Assembly: GCF_004118325.1 (NCBI RefSeq)
Contig: NZ_RDFA01000003.1
Span: 310,001 to 374,000, forward strand
DNA length: 64,000 nt
Source: Halorientalis pallida
GTDB lineage: Archaea; Halobacteriota; Halobacteria; Halobacteriales; Haloarculaceae
Direction of reading: 5' to 3'
Each line of letters starts with the position of its first letter. Within the stretch, counting starts at the first letter, position 1. Both the position numbers and the translations under genes were made by a program. Of this stretch, positions 60,636 through 64,000 are shown in pieces. A model generated the notes under the pieces. The model was not told where the DNA came from. It searched no databases and saw only the letters and a program-made list of their open reading frames with translations.

Positions 60636-60962
60636 TCAGTCGTCACCTGGCTGGTGCCCCGACCGCCGTTCGCGGGCCGGCGTCGGCGACTCGGTGTACA
60701 GCGAGTACGTGAGGACGCCGAAGCCGATAGCAGTGAACACGCTCTGTACCGTCGCGCTCGCCTCCAGAGGGAGCCCAACGACCTGGTGGAGGGCACCGCC
60801 GAGGATGGCTCCCGCCGTGACGAGTCCGATACCGACGGCCAGCGCACGGAGGGCCGGCGATCCCGTCCGTCGATACGCTCTGCCCGACAGCAACGTGAGC
60901 GTCCCGCCGAACAGCAGCGTCACCACCTTCGCGGCGGTCAGGAGGGGCATACTCTCGTACAT
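60636..60962 (-). CDS. Small membrane protein (three helices; DUF7521-like)
   Basis: 108 residues from MYESMPLLTAAKVVTLLFGG. Helices at about residues 6-23, 34-58 and 67-88, then an acidic/basic tail. TATA box TTTATATTGG lies 26-35 bases upstream. Small proteins of this type are often next to PadR or winged-helix regulators in haloarchaea; the family name is from memory. No function. Confidence 0.7.
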   Translation of the reverse strand: MYESMPLLTAAKVVTLLFGGTLTLLSGRAYRRTGSPALRALAVGIGLVTAGAILGGALHQVVGLPLEASATVQSVFTAIGFGVLTYSLYTESPTPARERRSGHQPGDD

Positions 60963-61137
60963 ACGACCAACTGCAGTCCGGGGTCCAATATAAACGACCG
61001 GGCGTTTCCAGGCTCCGAGAACGCGGTCGGAACGACGACGTTCGGGAACACGTTTATGCCGCGGCTGAAACTATATTCGACAACGGGAGTCGTCTTACGT
61101 AGCCGTACGGGGTTACTACCGTCACCGACAGAAGACA

Positions 61138-61977
61138 ATGAATGTGACACGTCGGAATCTGCTCGTCGGGCTGGGTGGCACGGCCGTCGCGGGCGGTATC
61201 GGGGTGGCGGTGTACGGTACGGTGGCCGAGGACGGGGACCGGACTCCGTCGGTGCTCGTGGCGGGAAGCCTGCTGAGCGTCGCCTCGCAGGTGTCCGGTG
61301 CGACGGTCGAGGCTCACGGGAGCGTCGCCGTGCGCCGGCTGATCCGGGACGGACTCCGCGACCCGGACGGCGTCGCGCTCGCGGATCCGCGTCTGTTCGA
61401 CGGGATCGCCGATCGGGTGACGGCGTTCGCCACGAACGCACTCGTGATCGCGTACAATCCCGACTCCGCACACGCGGACAGGATCCGCGACGACTGGACG
61501 AGCGCCGTCCAGCGGTCGGTCGTCGACGTCGGTCGGACGGACCCCGCGGTCGATCCGCTGGGCTACCGGACGGTGATGGCGCTCGACCTGGCCGCCGAGG
61601 CGGGCTTGCTCGACGCCGACCAGACCCTCGACAACGCCCGTATCCTGCCCGAAACCGATCTGTCGAACGTCCTCGAACGGGGCGACCTCGACGCCGCGTT
61701 CGTCTACCGCAACATGGCCATCGAGCGCGACCTCCCGTACGTTTCCCTGCCGGACCGGATCGACTTCTCCTCGCCGGACGCGGCCGACAGCTACGCCCGT
61801 GCGTCGTACGACCTCGACGACCGGACAGTCCGCGGACGACCGATCCGGTACGCCGCGACGGCGCTCACCGATGCTGGGCAGCCCTGGATCGACCGGCTCA
61901 CTGGCGGCCGCGAGCGGTTACGGACGGCGGGCTTCGGCGTGCCCGAGTCCTATCCGGAGCGTCACGGTATCGAGTGA
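61138..61977 (+). CDS. Tat-exported tungstate/molybdate-binding-like protein (WtpA/ModA type)
   Basis: 279 residues from MNVTRRNLLVGLGGTAVAGG. The twin-arginine TRRNLLVG signal marks Tat export. VLVAGSLLSVASQVSG and GRTDPAVDPLGYRTVMALDLAAEAG match WtpA/ModA oxyanion-binding proteins, including the G-R-(T/S)-D-P block. At 279 residues it is shorter than typical WtpA. No permease or ATPase is adjacent, so its transporter would be elsewhere or it is an orphan. TATA-like ACTATATTC is near 61068, giving a leader of several tens of bases. Confidence 0.83.
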   Translation: MNVTRRNLLVGLGGTAVAGGIGVAVYGTVAEDGDRTPSVLVAGSLLSVASQVSGATVEAHGSVAVRRLIRDGLRDPDGVALADPRLFDGIADRVTAFATNALVIAYNPDSAHADRIRDDWTSAVQRSVVDVGRTDPAVDPLGYRTVMALDLAAEAGLLDADQTLDNARILPETDLSNVLERGDLDAAFVYRNMAIERDLPYVSLPDRIDFSSPDAADSYARASYDLDDRTVRGRPIRYAATALTDAGQPWIDRLTGGRERLRTAGFGVPESYPERHGIE

Positions 61978-61998
61978 GAGAGATCGGGACGGCCGCCG

Positions 61999-63024
61999 CT
62001 AATCGGCTCCGTCCGGGGTCGGTCGACCCCGTAGCGTCAGCATCGACACGTACCCGACGAGCAACCCCGGCCAGTACGTCGTGAGCCGGAAGAGGACGGC
62101 GGCCGTCACGGCGGTCGCCAGCTCGACCGGGAAAAAAAGCGTCATCAGCGCCGAGAACGCCACCTCGTAGGTCCCCGATCCGCCCGGCGTCGGCGACAGC
62201 GTCGCGATGACCGAGAGGTTCACGATGAGATACAGCGGGACGAAGTCGGGCTCGATACCGATCGACAGGAGGACGAAGTACAACGAGACGATCTGGGCCA
62301 CGATCGCGAGGTGCGAGACGCCGGCGGTCGTCAGCAGGAAGCGGGGGTCGCTCCCGGCTTCCTGGAACGCGTCTTCGATCCGGTCGACCCGCTCTTGCAG
62401 CGACCGGAAGAGGGATTCGGCGCGGTCGAACCGATTCTCGAGAACGCGCAGGAGTCGACTGATGGCGGCACCGAGCGCGTCGTTGTCGGACCACAGCAGG
62501 TACGCCAGCAGACCGCCAAGGAACACGATCACCACCGAGAGGATGGTGATGTCGACGAGCAGCCCCTGGATCGACCCGGCGATCCCGAGATACAGGAGGC
62601 CACCGAGCGTGAACGTAAAGAAGGGCGTGGCGTTCAGGATGTCGGCCGAGATCACACAGGCCAGGGATCGCTCGTACTCGGTGTCGGTGTTGTCGGAGAC
62701 GATGTAGGCCATGATCGGCTCCCCGCCGAACTGTCCGAGCGGGGTGATCGAGTTAAGGAAGTGGCCCGTCAGGAACATCCGCACGGTCCGGGAGACCGTC
62801 GCGTCGATGCCCATCCGCTGGAAGTACCGGTACCAGACCAGCGCCCAGACCAGCAACGAGGAGAACCCGACGAGGACGGCGATCGCGAACAAGCCGGGGT
62901 CGGCGCGGCCGATCGACGAGAGGAACTCGTCGACGTCGGCTAGATAGAGCAAGATCGCGAACAACAGCCCGGTGACACCGAACCAGAGCGCTCCCTTCCG
63001 ACCGATGTCTATCGGGAGCCCCAT
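61999..63024 (-). CDS. Lysylphosphatidylglycerol synthase-like / UPF0104 flippase-like membrane protein
   Basis: 341 residues from MGLPIDIGRKGALWFGVTG. Seven or eight helices with the family blocks FLTGHFLNSITPLGQFGGEP and PTPGGSGTYEVAF place it in the UPF0104 / LPG_synthase_TM group, related to flippases for lipid-linked sugars. The N-terminal ATG at 63081 would add 19 residues of non-hydrophobic sequence, so 63024 is preferred. It is upstream of nothing obvious; the sulfatase is on the same strand 180 bases before. Confidence 0.87.
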   Translation of the reverse strand: MGLPIDIGRKGALWFGVTGLLFAILLYLADVDEFLSSIGRADPGLFAIAVLVGFSSLLVWALVWYRYFQRMGIDATVSRTVRMFLTGHFLNSITPLGQFGGEPIMAYIVSDNTDTEYERSLACVISADILNATPFFTFTLGGLLYLGIAGSIQGLLVDITILSVVIVFLGGLLAYLLWSDNDALGAAISRLLRVLENRFDRAESLFRSLQERVDRIEDAFQEAGSDPRFLLTTAGVSHLAIVAQIVSLYFVLLSIGIEPDFVPLYLIVNLSVIATLSPTPGGSGTYEVAFSALMTLFFPVELATAVTAAVLFRLTTYWPGLLVGYVSMLTLRGRPTPDGAD

Positions 63025-63203
63025 CGACACCTCCCGTCTGTATTCCCTGGGGAGCCCGGCCTGTCCGTGGCTCGTCGGCACCGCGGCGTCGGCCCGGGTG
63101 GGTTCGGGGTGGCTGTCGCTGCGACGATACGGGCCTCGGCGTGGCCAGTAGGAGCGTGTCCGTCGGTACGGTGTCCCGGCGTTCCCATCGTCTCTGGTTT
63201 CGG

Positions 63204-64000
63204 TTACTTGTAGCCCAGTTCTTCGAGCCGCCGCGTTACCTCTTCGTCCATCTCGTGATCGGGTTCGGCGTCCCCGTCTCGGTCCCCGTCGGACGGCTGC
63301 TCCGCCGACGTGATCTCGTCGACCGCCTGCTTGAGGGCGTCCGGGACCGGAACGTCCGTGTCCGTCACGAGATCGTAGGCCTCGTACCGTGCCCGGCCGT
63401 CCTCGTCGACCGACTTGACGACCTTCGTCCCGTCGCGCTTGACGTACCTGTACTTCCGGTAGTACTCGTTCCAGCGGTCCCGCGGGATGAACCCGGTGAA
63501 GTTCTCCGGGTACTCGATACCGCCTTTTACCGTCTCACTGAAAACCCCCTCGGGACGGGGCGCGATGCCGGCGTAGTAGGGGACTAGTTCGTTGAGCTTC
63601 CGCATCTCGATGGGGCGCTCCTCGGTCTCGGGACCCATGTCCGGGTGGTCGACCAGCAACACCGTGTTCACGACCGGTTCGGCGACGGTGAACTGGTGGC
63701 CGAACTGCTCGCCGTCCTCACAGAGCGCCTGACCGTGATCCGACAGCAACACGACCACGGTGTCCTCGTCGAGGTCGTTCGCTTCGAGCGCGTCGACGAT
63801 CCGTCCCACGAGGTCGTCCGTGTAGTCCACGGAGGCGTCGTAGACCCTCCGGAGGGCCTCGTAGTCGATGTCGTCCATCGTGAACATGTCTTTCTGCCGG
63901 TGCGGGATGTTCGCGTCGTCGGCCACGCCGTGGCTGTCGGCGTAGGACTTCGGCGGATGGTACGGCTCGTGCGGTTCCATCAGGTTGACGTACAGGAAGA
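63204..64000 (-). CDS. Sulfatase-like hydrolase, partial (N-terminus beyond right edge)
   Basis: The minus-strand frame enters from the right edge; the visible 265 residues begin FLYVNLMEPHEPYHPPKSY, the alkaline-phosphatase-superfamily sulfatase block that follows the nucleophile region, then VVLLSDHGQALCEDGEQFGHQF with metal-ligand Asp-His and VNTVLLVDHPDM. The C-terminus is complete (RRLEELGYK). The nucleophile region is outside the window, so sulfatase versus phosphoglycerol transferase cannot be told. It is likely extracellular or cytoplasmic depending on a signal that is not visible. Confidence 0.9.
   Translation of the reverse strand, partial: FLYVNLMEPHEPYHPPKSYADSHGVADDANIPHRQKDMFTMDDIDYEALRRVYDASVDYTDDLVGRIVDALEANDLDEDTVVVLLSDHGQALCEDGEQFGHQFTVAEPVVNTVLLVDHPDMGPETEERPIEMRKLNELVPYYAGIAPRPEGVFSETVKGGIEYPENFTGFIPRDRWNEYYRKYRYVKRDGTKVVKSVDEDGRARYEAYDLVTDTDVPVPDALKQAVDEITSAEQPSDGDRDGDAEPDHEMDEEVTRRLEELGYK

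Overview
This window is a stretch of chromosome from an extremely halophilic archaeon (class Halobacteria). The evidence is uniformly high GC, very acidic proteins rich in Asp and Glu, TATA-like boxes 25-32 bases upstream of many start codons with no Shine-Dalgarno (leaderless transcripts), and families largely confined to haloarchaea: HalX, a phiH1-repressor-like winged helix, GHMP-type archaeal shikimate kinase, GTP cyclohydrolase III and small zinc-finger proteins. Genus cannot be fixed from the sequence; a Haloarculaceae-like member is plausible. Both window edges cut genes: an F420-dependent oxidoreductase on the left and a sulfatase-like hydrolase on the right.

Layout. 1-17.6 kb looks like an acyl-CoA / lipid catabolism neighbourhood: two short-chain dehydrogenases, two luciferase-like F420 oxidoreductases, an acyl-CoA ligase, an MBL-fold hydrolase with a HAD hydrolase, a class III CoA-transferase and an acyl-CoA dehydrogenase. 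Two surface systems interrupt it: an operon of an exported beta-sandwich protein with a MacB/FtsX-type ABC exporter (1.8-6.4 kb), and a striking 808-residue surface protein built of 23-residue Q-rich repeats (13.9-16.3 kb). 17.7-31 kb is mixed housekeeping: universal stress proteins, sirtuin, cupin, glutaredoxin and redoxin, DsrE protein, a long-chain acyl-CoA synthetase, a degenerate receiver-HalX protein, VanZ-like protein, peroxiredoxin and an ABC exporter. 31-35 kb is a hydantoinase/oxoprolinase pair. 36-49 kb holds the late shikimate pathway in pieces: shikimate kinase with chorismate mutase, prephenate dehydrogenase, EPSP synthase and chorismate synthase, interleaved with a voltage-gated-type K+ channel, carbonic anhydrase, SurE and an M24 peptidase.

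49.5-57.5 kb contains a UDG-family protein, a PAS histidine kinase, GTP cyclohydrolase III, a CBS-zinc ribbon protein, phosphoglycerate kinase and two tRNA genes: Ser(UGA) and Thr(UGU). Each tRNA gene is followed by extra copies of its own 3' end arranged with an inverted T-arm copy, a non-coding architecture shared by the two loci that I cannot assign to a known element. The tRNA-Thr locus leads into a noncoding 0.5 kb and one conspicuously AT-rich gene. 58.7-64 kb carries membrane proteins, two small winged-helix regulators, a tungstate/molybdate-binding-like protein without a transporter beside it, a UPF0104-type flippase-like protein and the truncated sulfatase.

Best candidates for something undescribed are the 23-residue QxQ repeat surface protein, the tRNA 3'-end repeat elements, and the exported protein plus MacB-like exporter unit.
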